Positions 28,206 through 37,073 of a stretch of 64,000 nt of DNA are shown here, in pieces. Every line of letters starts with the position of its first letter. The stretch's first letter is position 1. The DNA is from Niastella soli (GTDB lineage Bacteria; Bacteroidota; Bacteroidia; Chitinophagales; Chitinophagaceae). Position numbers and translations under genes: made by a program. Location: the NCBI RefSeq assembly GCF_017742245.1, contig NZ_JAGHKO010000004.1:558001-622000 (forward strand), read 5' to 3'. The notes beneath the pieces were generated by a model. That model had not been told where the DNA came from and did no database searches. It saw nothing but the letters and a program-made list of their open reading frames with translations.

Positions 28206-29960
28206 TTATGGATTGGTAGACAATAGATTAAACAGGTATTCTTCTACGGTAACCGGATCAGGCAGTTGTAAACGCTGTTTTAGCCTGCGTTTGCTTCGCT
28301 GCACACTTTCCCGGCCAATACCTAAGGCGCTGGCTATTTGAAAAGTATTGAGTTGAAGAAAAAGTAGTGTAGCCAGCCGTTCTTCGGCGGGTGTGACCTG
28401 GGCGATCCGTTGCCGGAGCCTGGTTAGAAAATCAGGATAGGCTTTGGCAAATTCAACCTTGAATTTTTCCCATTCTGTATCTGTGAGCAGGGTATATTCC
28501 TGTAAGTTTGCCTGAATAGCCTGTTGATTTTGTTGCTGGTCGAGGTTGTTGAGCTGCGCCTCCAGCGTTTCGATCAGGCTGTTCTTTTCTATAATATGAT
28601 TCGTAAAACCGGTTATCTGCTCCCGGGCTATCTTTATTTCCTGTTCTGTCTGCTGCTGTTGCTGCCTGATCTGTTGCAGGGTATATTTCTGTTTTAACCG
28701 GCGCCTGTTATAAAGCAATAGAATGATGAATGCAGTCAAAAAAATACCTGCGATAATAACATTTCGGGTAGTTCGTTCCTTCTGCAGGGCCGCTTGCGAT
28801 TTGCTGAGCGATGTGTGCAATTCATCAAAAGCGATCCTCGCTTTCATAACAGACAATTGCAACTGGCTCAGGGTACCCGTAAGGCTATCTTTATGCCGGT
28901 GATACAATTCGAAATAATGAAAAGCGCTGTCTGTTTGGCCGGTAAGCCTGAAAATGCCGGCTATTCCCTGTGCAGCCTGTACGCTGTTCTCGAGCGAGCC
29001 TGATGCACAGCTCCAGTAATACGCCTGGCGCCAGGCAGCGAGGGCAGGCGTATATTGTTTTCTGTTGTAGTAAATGCTGCCCAGGTAGTTCTGGGCCATG
29101 GCTATATTAAGCTGATCGCCGTAATCAACACTGCTTTTTAAATAGGATGCTACCAGGGGAAAGGCCTCCTCATATTTTCCCTGCAGGACCTTGATATGAC
29201 CAAGATTACCTTTGCCTATTCCCAGCCACAATTCCTTTTTACGGTCATCAGTAGTAGCGCTGGGAATATGCCTGATCAGGTTTTCGTAATAATAAGCAGC
29301 ACTGTCGTACTGCCCCAGCCTTTTATAACAGGCGCCCAGAATATCCAGTTGATATACGTACACCATCGGGTCATAATGATTCCGGTCGGTAATTTTGGTA
29401 TTCAGGCAATCCAGTCCATAAGTAATGCTTCGCCTGTAATCCTGGTTCAGGTACAGCGCCCTGCTCACATCAAACAATCTGGTATACACGTAGAAAAAAT
29501 GCTCCAGGCCAATGCGTTTCTGCAGCTCAATGGCTTTGAGATTGTACAACAGATAGTTTTCAGGACCGGCCATCCCGGCATATAAACTATATATTTCAGC
29601 AGCCAGTTGATCATCTTCGAGCTCACCGGCCAGCCTCATGGCCTTTTGCATGAGACCAATATAGTGATCTGTTGGGTAGTTAAATTCAAGGGCCCCAAGG
29701 GTTTGGTATACAATACTGCGAGCTTCCAGTCGCTTGTCGGGATGACCCTGTAAGTATTGAGAAAGCTGACCAATAACCTGCAGATAGTGAGCGGTATCTT
29801 TTTTCCGGTGCAATGAATCGTAGAGGACCTGCGCCCGGGAACTTTGGGAAGTATCAATAACCTTCCAGGCTTCAATAAAGGGTTTAATAAGGGATTGCTG
29901 CGCCCTGACGCCAAAACATTCACACACAAGCAGCAAAACAAGTGAAAATATAAATTTCAT
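28206..29960 (-). CDS. TPR membrane regulator with C-terminal LuxR-like HTH
   Basis: 584 residues: a signal peptide, TPR-like helical repeats across about 40-360 (for example LDILGACYKRLGQYDSAAYY, GNLGHIKVLQGKYEEAFPLV), one membrane helix (NVIIAGIFLTAFIILLLY), a Gln-rich coiled coil and a C-terminal HTH (TFQIASALGIGRESVQRSKR). This fits Bacteroidota one-piece sensors with a periplasmic TPR region and cytosolic DNA-binding tail. It lies 145 bp upstream of the CHU_C/PorP operon on the same strand, so control of it is possible but unproven. Confidence 0.85.
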   Translation of the reverse strand: MKFIFSLVLLLVCECFGVRAQQSLIKPFIEAWKVIDTSQSSRAQVLYDSLHRKKDTAHYLQVIGQLSQYLQGHPDKRLEARSIVYQTLGALEFNYPTDHYIGLMQKAMRLAGELEDDQLAAEIYSLYAGMAGPENYLLYNLKAIELQKRIGLEHFFYVYTRLFDVSRALYLNQDYRRSITYGLDCLNTKITDRNHYDPMVYVYQLDILGACYKRLGQYDSAAYYYENLIRHIPSATTDDRKKELWLGIGKGNLGHIKVLQGKYEEAFPLVASYLKSSVDYGDQLNIAMAQNYLGSIYYNRKQYTPALAAWRQAYYWSCASGSLENSVQAAQGIAGIFRLTGQTDSAFHYFELYHRHKDSLTGTLSQLQLSVMKARIAFDELHTSLSKSQAALQKERTTRNVIIAGIFLTAFIILLLYNRRRLKQKYTLQQIRQQQQQTEQEIKIAREQITGFTNHIIEKNSLIETLEAQLNNLDQQQNQQAIQANLQEYTLLTDTEWEKFKVEFAKAYPDFLTRLRQRIAQVTPAEERLATLLFLQLNTFQIASALGIGRESVQRSKRRLKQRLQLPDPVTVEEYLFNLLSTNP

Positions 29961-30209
29961 GAATGGTTGGGGTGGACGCTAAATTACAGTTTTTTCCTGT
30001 TTTTATAAAACAAAGTACATCTAACACAATACTTGCTTGCCTTTCTTCCTGCCAGAGTCAATAGCGTTCTCTGGTGGTAGTTACGCTCTTCCTTCTTTGT
30101 CGGTCAGCTAATATTTTTTTGATGTGCACTTTTACACCTAACGGTTTTATAATTCCCTTATAAAAGGCGACTTTGCTGTCAATTGGAAAATCCCTAGATT
30201 TAACCTTTC

Positions 30210-31109
30210 ATGGAAAAAGCCACACTTTCTATTCCTTTTTACACAGAGATCAATGACTTCCTGGCATCTATTCCCTGGTCCGGGAAAACAAACAACCCGG
30301 ATTTCTATTGCTTACGTCTGAAAAAGATCGACGAAGTGCTCCAGGTATACCGACCGCCCTTCAAACGTTCCTTCTATTTTTTTGCGCTCTTCCGGAACAC
30401 CGGTCAGATCGAAGTGAATTATGACGACCAGCGGATCAATAATCCGGATTCCTATATGGTCTTCCACGCCCCCAACCTGATCTACAGCTTTTCGCACAAC
30501 AATGAGCTTGAAGGGTACATCGTCTATTTCAAGGCAGAATGTTTTTCCTTCTTCAAACAGGACTTTCATCGCACTTTTCTCCTGTTCGATCTGCTGCACA
30601 CGAATCTCTTCAAGTTCGATCACGCCACTTACGACCGGTTAGCTCCGCATTTCGAAGCGGTATTCCAGGCTTACGACAACTCGGCAAAAGACCAGCACAT
30701 GGAAGCCCGGCTTAAATTGCTGGGCTTGTTGTACTACCTTGAAGATTTCAGTGTCGAAAGAAAAAAAGACATCGGATTGGCTACACCCCAACAAATACTA
30801 TTGAAGAAATACATCCAGCTCGTCAACAATCACTACCTCGATAAACGGACGGTCCAGGAGTATGCTGATATGCTGTCTGTGACAGCCAACTATCTCTCCC
30901 AATCTGTTAAACAAGTGTCTGGTAAGAACGCACTGGCCTTTATTTCCGAAAGATTGGCCGGCGAGGCCAAATCCCTCATCCGGCATACCGACTCCGGTAT
31001 CGCAGAGATCGCCTACCAGCTCAACTTTTCCGATCCCGCCAACTTCGGGAAATTCTTCCGGAGTCAGACCGGAGAATCCCCCTCCGAGTACCGGAAAAAG
31101 CACAAGTGA
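30210..31109 (+). CDS. AraC family transcriptional regulator
   Basis: 299 residues. The N-terminal half is a cupin-type sensor (FYFFALFRNTGQIEVNYDDQ). The C-terminal double HTH is around VQEYADMLSVTANYLSQSVK and IAEIAYQLNFSDPANFGKFF, ending GESPSEYRK. G+C content is higher than the neighbours. No intact target lies directly downstream: 31110-31406 shows no supportable gene, so the regulated gene may have been lost. Confidence 0.88.
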   Translation: MEKATLSIPFYTEINDFLASIPWSGKTNNPDFYCLRLKKIDEVLQVYRPPFKRSFYFFALFRNTGQIEVNYDDQRINNPDSYMVFHAPNLIYSFSHNNELEGYIVYFKAECFSFFKQDFHRTFLLFDLLHTNLFKFDHATYDRLAPHFEAVFQAYDNSAKDQHMEARLKLLGLLYYLEDFSVERKKDIGLATPQQILLKKYIQLVNNHYLDKRTVQEYADMLSVTANYLSQSVKQVSGKNALAFISERLAGEAKSLIRHTDSGIAEIAYQLNFSDPANFGKFFRSQTGESPSEYRKKHK

Positions 31110-31406
31110 GCAAATTTACCAGTCTATCCAAGATTTAAACCAGCAGCGTCAGCCGGTTCTTAGTTTCTTTGCTACATAGATTCAGCTATGACAGACCCGG
31201 TATTCATCAGCCCGTCGGTAAAGAACCTCAAAAGCGTCTTCTTCCGGGAACATCAAAACGGATCAGCGATGCCCTCAGGACGACCGAAGTGCTCATTACG
31301 ATACACGTAGCCTCCAAGGCCGATGTCCAATGGATGATCATCAGGGACCTCACCTAAGGGAACTCGTGTGCCTAGATGCTGATCGATTACCTACACAATA
31401 AAAAAC

Positions 31407-32018
31407 ATGAAACAAACCAACCCGAAGATCGACACCTACATCGCAAAGGCGGCTGATTTCGCCAAACCAATACTATTCCACTTACGAGAACTTATTCACG
31501 ACGCCTGCCCGGAAGTTGATGAAGAAATAAAATGGGCGTTACCGCATTTTTCTTACAAGGGAGTCACCCTTTGCACCCTCGGCGCCTACAAGGGCCACAT
31601 CTCATTCAGCCTCTTTAACGCAGATCAGCTTAAAGACCCCAGAATGAAAGAAAGCGTAAAAGCCGGGAAGAAGTTCGGCTATATGGACAAAATAAAAACG
31701 TTGTCCGAACTACCTTCAGAAAAGATACTGACCGGCTATTTAAAGGAGATCATAGCCATCAATGCAAGCGGTGTTAAAAAGCCAACGCCGTCAAAAAAAG
31801 AACAAGTCCCCGTTGAAGTGCCCGCCTTTTTCCTCGAACGGCTAAACAAGCACCCTAAGGCCAAAAAGGTATTTGAAAGCAAATCACCCTCCTTCAGAAA
31901 GGAATACGCCAAATGGCTTAACGATGCCAAAACGGATACCACCCGTGAGACCAGAACCACCCAGTCCATCGAATGGATCTCGGAAGGCAAAGGCCGGTTC
32001 TGGCAATATGAGAAATAA
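31407..32018 (+). CDS. DUF1801 / YdeI-type protein
   Basis: 203 residues. The N-terminal DUF1801 (YdhG-like) half has LRELIHDACPEVDEEIKWAL and YMDKIKTLSELPSEKI. The C-terminal half has the YdeI-type helix bundle FLERLNKHPKAKKVFESKSP..RKEYAKWLNDAKTDTTRETR. The combination is known as a single protein in many bacteria; proposed roles (stress or bacteriocin protection) are weakly supported. Cytosolic. Immediately downstream lies gene debris. Confidence 0.85.
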   Translation: MKQTNPKIDTYIAKAADFAKPILFHLRELIHDACPEVDEEIKWALPHFSYKGVTLCTLGAYKGHISFSLFNADQLKDPRMKESVKAGKKFGYMDKIKTLSELPSEKILTGYLKEIIAINASGVKKPTPSKKEQVPVEVPAFFLERLNKHPKAKKVFESKSPSFRKEYAKWLNDAKTDTTRETRTTQSIEWISEGKGRFWQYEK

Positions 32019-32132
32019 AGGCTAAAATTTTCGTCTGACAATATTCCACATTTCTGTCTTTACAGTTACAGCGAACGATCGAGCTGAATGTCGGTACCCT
32101 CACATCTGGTTTACTGAGTTTCGGAATCTACT

Positions 32133-32295
32133 CAGATAAATGTTACTGATCAGTGGTAAGATCGTTCCCTCTTGCGGGGTACCCTCTGTCGGATACATAA
32201 GCTGTCCGTTGTCCAATACGCCGGCTTTGAGCCATTTGTCGATCATCTTTCTAATCACGCCATCTTTTATCCTAAGGTCAAGAAACTCACGCAAA
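32133..32295 (-). mobile_element. Internal fragment of group II intron reverse transcriptase, scrap 2
   Basis: The minus strand encodes REFLDLRIKDGVIRKMIDKW.. through EGTPQ.GTI.PLISN.YL, matching the 18178-19431 RT almost residue for residue over about 55 codons. Changes include loss of the second Gly in the PQGG motif. Both ends are abrupt, so this is a copied or deleted piece, not an ORF. Confidence 0.85.
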
Positions 32296-32749
32296 CACAG
32301 GCTAATAACTCCACTTTAAAAGCAACCATAAACCTTCAGCTGAACAATGATGCGGCAGTACAAAACTTTTACCGCATACGAATGTACCACGTCTTTGAAT
32401 GGGTAAACCCTAACGGTACGATACCCCAAGAAAAAACATTGATACGTTTTGAAGCTGATGCCTGACGCACGAAAAGAATGATAATCTATCGTCGGAGAAA
32501 GTGATCGTGTATAATAATATCGAGAATGGGCTCGGCATAGTAGGTGGGGTGGCGCAACGTGAGTATGATTTGGTGAGAAAGCTCGAATCAGACACGTTAT
32601 TAAAAAAAGTAGATTGTATTATTCATACCACCAATCCCAAAGCGCTTAAAAAGAAGGGTATTACCGTTATCTCCGTTTCACCCTGGGCAGTCACGGCCGT
32701 GGCTACTCCAGCACAGCCTACTAACGGCAGCCGTCATGCCGGAGGTTAA
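32296..32749 (+). pseudogene. Mosaic of secreted-protein remnants
   Basis: Plus-strand codons from about 32300 read NLQLNNDAAVQNFYRIRMYH.. and stop at 32465. After a frame change, VYNNIENGLGIVGG follows, vaguely like the end of a DUF4249 lipoprotein. Directly fused is CIIHTTNPKALKKKGITVIS..AVTAVATPAQ, which matches residues about 95-127 of the subtilase encoded next door (CIVYTTDANSLRNSG..). So two lost genes are joined here, and the second is a subtilase N-terminal duplicate. Not functional. Confidence 0.55.
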
Positions 32750-32832
32750 CTTACCCAAATCCCATGAAGCAGTGAACGGGAGTTTTCGTTAAATTGCTTA
32801 TCTCCATTAAACATTAATCAAATACCTGGTCT

Positions 32833-35800
32833 ATGAGAAAATCTACTCCCAAGGGTTATCCTCTTGTTGTGTACGCTCCTGTCGCAACATTTTTTCAAAA
32901 CAAATCAATCCTGCTTACTTTTCTTTCGGTACTGCTATACGTATCCGGATATACGCAGAATCGGTCACCGGAAGATAAGATCGATCCCGCATTCAAATTT
33001 GTGTTAACGCAACTCAATGCGCGGCAGGAAGCAGGGACTTATTCACCTGCATTTAAAACCACGCCCACACAAGTACAGGTAGCCCCCGGCCAACCTGGCG
33101 GCGAGCGCTATGATTGTATTGTATATACGACCGATGCCAACTCGCTTCGCAATAGTGGTGTACTGGTAAACGCGGTGTACCCGCATTTTGTAACGGCCTG
33201 GGTTACGCCAGAACAAATAACGCAGCTATCGAATTTGCCCGGCGTTAATTACATTGCTGCGCCCGTGATGGATGAACTGCACAACGACATTGCAGTTGCC
33301 AGCAGCGGCGCTTCCCTGTTACACCAGGGAAAGCTTAACAACACGGTATACAAGGGCAAAGGCGTTATCGTTGCCATTTTTGATTCGGGTATCGATTGGC
33401 TGCATCGCGACTTCCGCGATCCCAATGACACTACCAAAAGCCGCATCTTGCGTATCTGGGACCAAACCATTACCCCTGTTGCCGGAGAAGTTTCTCCTGT
33501 AGGTATGGGTTATGGTGTTGAATACACCCGCGAACAGATCAATGATGAGCTCGATGGTACGCCTACTAACTTCGTTCGGGAACGCGACATCAATGGTCAT
33601 GGTACCCATGTGGCTGGCACCGCTACCGGAAATGGCGCTGCCCTGCCCCTTACCCGCAAATACACCGGTATGGCGCCTGAGGCCGACATCGTTGTTATCA
33701 AAGGCGGTGACGGCTCTTTTTCAAACACCAATGTAATCAATGGCATTGCTTATCTGAAGAACCTGGCTACAGCCCTGGGCAGACCGGTTGTATTGAATAT
33801 GAGCATTGGCGGTCAGTTTGGCCCTCACGATGGCTCCCGCGAATACGAACTGGTAATAGATGATTTTACCGCCTCCGGGCCCGGACGTGCAGTAGTTATT
33901 TCTGCCGGTAACGATAATGGCAGCAATATCCATAACCAGTTGGATATAGCAGGTGCCGGCACCGGAACCATCTCCTTCAACGTGCCGGCCGTTACAGCGT
34001 CCGACATGTTCCAATACCGCGTGTATATAAACGATAGCAGCAATATTTCGGCTACTTTTTCTGCACCGGGCGTTGGTGGGTCAGTAACTGCCAATGCCAA
34101 CCAGAATATTATCGGACAGTTATTAGGCAATGGCTTCAATGTGTTCCTGAGCAATCAAATTGATGTGGGCAATGGCGACCGCTATATAGACATATATGTT
34201 CAAAGGAATGGCACCAATTTGATCAATCCGGTAGGCACGTGGACGCTTTCGCTCACCAACAATACCACCAATACGCTGTCTTTGCACGGTTGGATGTATT
34301 ACAGAAATACCTCATTCTCTGCGTTATCTCTTGTGGGCGGCAACAGCGATTACCTCGTGGGATCACCGGGTAACGCCACCTCAGCCATCACCACAGCAGC
34401 TTATGTAGGAAGGCCTTCCTGGTTTACCTATGCCGCCAATGGCGCCTTTTACGGCACCACCGCCAGAATGGATGCCATTGCTACTTTCAGTTCCCATGGC
34501 CCGCGCCGCGATGGGGTATTGAAACCAGAGATCGCTGCCATTGGGCAACATGTGATCTCGGCATTCTCCCGCAGCAGTACGGCCGCTGCGACAGATATCA
34601 TTTACCCGGGGTTGTATCGAAAGAACCAGGGAACCAGTATGTCGGCCCCTGTGGTTACGGGTGCGGTAGCCTTGCTGTTACAGGCAAATCCTACAGCAAG
34701 CGTTTCGCAGCTTCGCAACCTTCTTTTTTCCAATACAACCAAAGACTCATTGACCGAAACAGCCGGCCCTACGCCTAATACTACCTGGGGGTATGGCCGC
34801 CTGGATATTTACCGGGCCGTTGGGGCTGGGTTCAATTGTTCACCGGTGAACCGTAAAACCTATCAATACGATGCTTCCAATCTTGTTCCGGAAGACCTGG
34901 GTGTAACGTTCACCACGCAACGTATTGCCACACGCTTTACACCTGATATAACCGGCAGCTTAGGGGGCGCTTATTACCATACCTCCATTACAAAAACAGC
35001 CCTGGTAATGGAAGTACGCGCCGATAGTGCCGGCACACCCGGTGCGTTACTGGGGAAATTGCTACTGCCTGATACAACGGTCAGCGCCTTTTCATGGAAT
35101 TATGTTGACCTTAGCGATCTGAATATTGCTGTAACAAATGGCGCCGATTATTATGTAGTGGTTTATCGGGATTCAGGCAGTGCGGCCAATTGGAGCCTGC
35201 GCCGCGAAAACACCCGCATCGACAATCGTTCGCTTACTTCAGGAGATGGAATTATATGGGTAAATCCCGGCTTCGATTACAAGATCCGCTCCGTAGTGTA
35301 CAGCCAGCCGCTGATGACAGCCAACCTGGTTACCAGGGACACCAAAAATACCAGGGACATTTCCACCAGCAACCTGTTCGTCGATAACAACTGCCGCCTC
35401 ATTGCACAGGTATCGCCGGCTGGCGCCAGTGCAATCAGTGGTACTGTTACCGCCAATGTGTGGATAGAGTCGAAAGTGCCTCATGATTGCGGTATTCCAT
35501 TTGTGGCCCGGCATTACCAGTTGTTGCCTGCCGTAAATGCAGCTTCGGCTACAGGCAAGGTTACCCTGTTTTTTACCCAGGCTGAGTTCACAGCATTCAA
35601 TACCGATTTCTTAAGCTTCCTGAACCTGCCGGCTAACCCGGGCGATGCCGCTGGCAAAGCCAATGTACGCATCGCTTATTATGAAGGCAGCACCAGTAAT
35701 GGCACCGGACTTCCCTGTAGTTACAGCGATGATGGATTGCTCATAGATCCTGCCGACAGCGACATCGTATGGAATGCAACAGCCAAACGTTGGGAAATCA

Positions 35801-36375
35801 CCTTCGATGCCAGCGGTTTTGGCGGATTTACCGTACAAACCAACCTTAAGGGAACTCCGTTAATGGTTGAAAACTTTAACGGTCAACCACAGGGACGAGC
35901 CAATGTACTGAGCTGGATATTCAGGTGCCTGCGCAAATGGGCCATATTCGATGTAGAACAAAGCGATAATGGAATTAATTTCAGCAGCATCGGCAAACCG
36001 AAAGGATGGGATGCCTGTACCTTTAATTTCGACTTTAAACACGATCTGCCAGGAAATGGAAAGAATTACTATCGCATTAAAGTAACCGACAGGGATTCCA
36101 CTTATTATTCCAACACCATTCTGTTGGAAACCGGAAAACTCCAAACTGCCCTGTACCCGAATGTTATTAAAAAGGGAGAGCATATACAGGTGGTTTGCAG
36201 TGAAAATGATGGTGTATTGCGGGTAAATGACGCCATGGGAAGATTGGTGTTCAGCCGTATTCTTGCTACCGGTAATCAAAGTATAACCCTGCCGGGTTCT
36301 TTGAGCGGTATGTATTACTACAGCATACAGAACAACAAAGGACAATTAACCAGTGGTAAACTAATCATCCAGTAA
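32833..36375 (+). CDS. S8 family subtilase with T9SS sorting domain
   Basis: 1,180 residues. After a hydrophobic N-terminal segment (about 25-40) comes an inhibitor-like propeptide, then the catalytic triad: Asp184 in IFDSGIDW, His256 in NGHGTHVAGT and Ser602 in GTSMSAP. An insertion separates His and Ser, as in many Bacteroidota subtilases. Later regions are beta-rich. The last roughly 75 residues (LYPNVIKKGEHI..GMYYYSIQ..GKLIIQ) form a type A T9SS sorting domain. The enzyme is therefore secreted or surface-attached and probably digests proteins outside the cell. Confidence 0.93.
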   Translation: MRKSTPKGYPLVVYAPVATFFQNKSILLTFLSVLLYVSGYTQNRSPEDKIDPAFKFVLTQLNARQEAGTYSPAFKTTPTQVQVAPGQPGGERYDCIVYTTDANSLRNSGVLVNAVYPHFVTAWVTPEQITQLSNLPGVNYIAAPVMDELHNDIAVASSGASLLHQGKLNNTVYKGKGVIVAIFDSGIDWLHRDFRDPNDTTKSRILRIWDQTITPVAGEVSPVGMGYGVEYTREQINDELDGTPTNFVRERDINGHGTHVAGTATGNGAALPLTRKYTGMAPEADIVVIKGGDGSFSNTNVINGIAYLKNLATALGRPVVLNMSIGGQFGPHDGSREYELVIDDFTASGPGRAVVISAGNDNGSNIHNQLDIAGAGTGTISFNVPAVTASDMFQYRVYINDSSNISATFSAPGVGGSVTANANQNIIGQLLGNGFNVFLSNQIDVGNGDRYIDIYVQRNGTNLINPVGTWTLSLTNNTTNTLSLHGWMYYRNTSFSALSLVGGNSDYLVGSPGNATSAITTAAYVGRPSWFTYAANGAFYGTTARMDAIATFSSHGPRRDGVLKPEIAAIGQHVISAFSRSSTAAATDIIYPGLYRKNQGTSMSAPVVTGAVALLLQANPTASVSQLRNLLFSNTTKDSLTETAGPTPNTTWGYGRLDIYRAVGAGFNCSPVNRKTYQYDASNLVPEDLGVTFTTQRIATRFTPDITGSLGGAYYHTSITKTALVMEVRADSAGTPGALLGKLLLPDTTVSAFSWNYVDLSDLNIAVTNGADYYVVVYRDSGSAANWSLRRENTRIDNRSLTSGDGIIWVNPGFDYKIRSVVYSQPLMTANLVTRDTKNTRDISTSNLFVDNNCRLIAQVSPAGASAISGTVTANVWIESKVPHDCGIPFVARHYQLLPAVNAASATGKVTLFFTQAEFTAFNTDFLSFLNLPANPGDAAGKANVRIAYYEGSTSNGTGLPCSYSDDGLLIDPADSDIVWNATAKRWEITFDASGFGGFTVQTNLKGTPLMVENFNGQPQGRANVLSWIFRCLRKWAIFDVEQSDNGINFSSIGKPKGWDACTFNFDFKHDLPGNGKNYYRIKVTDRDSTYYSNTILLETGKLQTALYPNVIKKGEHIQVVCSENDGVLRVNDAMGRLVFSRILATGNQSITLPGSLSGMYYYSIQNNKGQLTSGKLIIQ

Positions 36376-36393
36376 GAAGAATACTAAAAGAAA

Positions 36394-36430
36394 AGAGGGT
36401 CTTCGCCTGGTAGCGAAGACCCTCTCTTTT
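36394..36430 (+). terminator. Terminator after subtilase gene
   Basis: AGAGGGTCTTCGC (36394-36406), loop CTGGTA, and the exact complement at 36413-36425, then CTTTT. A very strong 13-bp stem 19 bp after the stop codon. Confidence 0.9.
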
Positions 36431-36590
36431 AAGGATATAATGAATCCTCAAACAATTCAATTGCGTCACTTTGTGGTAATGCTTTTTGAACAGTAAATAG
36501 CGTCCCTTTGACATTGACGTCAAATGCCAGGTCAAAACCCTCTTCTGCAATATGGCCAAGTGGTTCCAGCGTACCCAGGCCTCACAGGCC
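36429..36590 (-). pseudogene. Short-chain dehydrogenase remnant
   Basis: The minus strand reads [34 protein letters not shown], the conserved middle of an SDR (NVKG and following helix), then a frame ending FEDSLYP at 36429-36431. Rossmann start and active site are absent. The left (5') boundary is vague. Confidence 0.65.
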
Positions 36591-36792
36591 GTACCAAAAA
36601 TGAACAATTGGTGTCCGCTTTTGACACGATGCAAGCAGAATGATTATTTTCATCACCGTAGTCGATTTACTTTTTATGTTTCGATGGGATTCGAAAAGCT
36701 CCGGGTGGTCCCAAACAGATCATTTGAATGACATGTTCCCTTTTTATTTTTTTCTGAGATTTATGATCCTTATGAAGTCCCTATTTTATTCC

Positions 36793-36912
36793 TCACTGTA
36801 TTCCCATTGCCAGGGCAAGCCGTTCTTCGGGTTTGATATAGTGATCAACATCTTCTGCATCCTTGTCTACATCGATCTCAACCCAGTTTACCTCACCATT
36901 AAATTTCCTGAT
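36793..36912 (-). pseudogene. C-terminal remnant of an arylsulfatase
   Basis: Minus-strand codons give IRKFNGEVNWVEIDVDKDAE.. and end IKPEERLALAMGIQ at a stop (36793-36795). This parallels the end of the intact arylsulfatase at 37074-39491 (FTGTVKGVQLSIVD..IIEPEKAIALAMARQ). It is the tail of a second, deleted sulfatase lying directly downstream of the intact one, so a former tandem pair is inferred. Confidence 0.65.
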
Positions 36913-37073
36913 TTAAAATGGTGTTATGCAAAAACCAATAGAAGGCGTGTCCATGCTCTATTCATTCGACAACTGAATCATCTACATTCTTTTTAAGATC
37001 CATGTGTGAGGAATGGTCAGTTATTTTGGCAGCATTAAGAATTAATGCCCTTCCCGGGGATCTATGCAAATAC

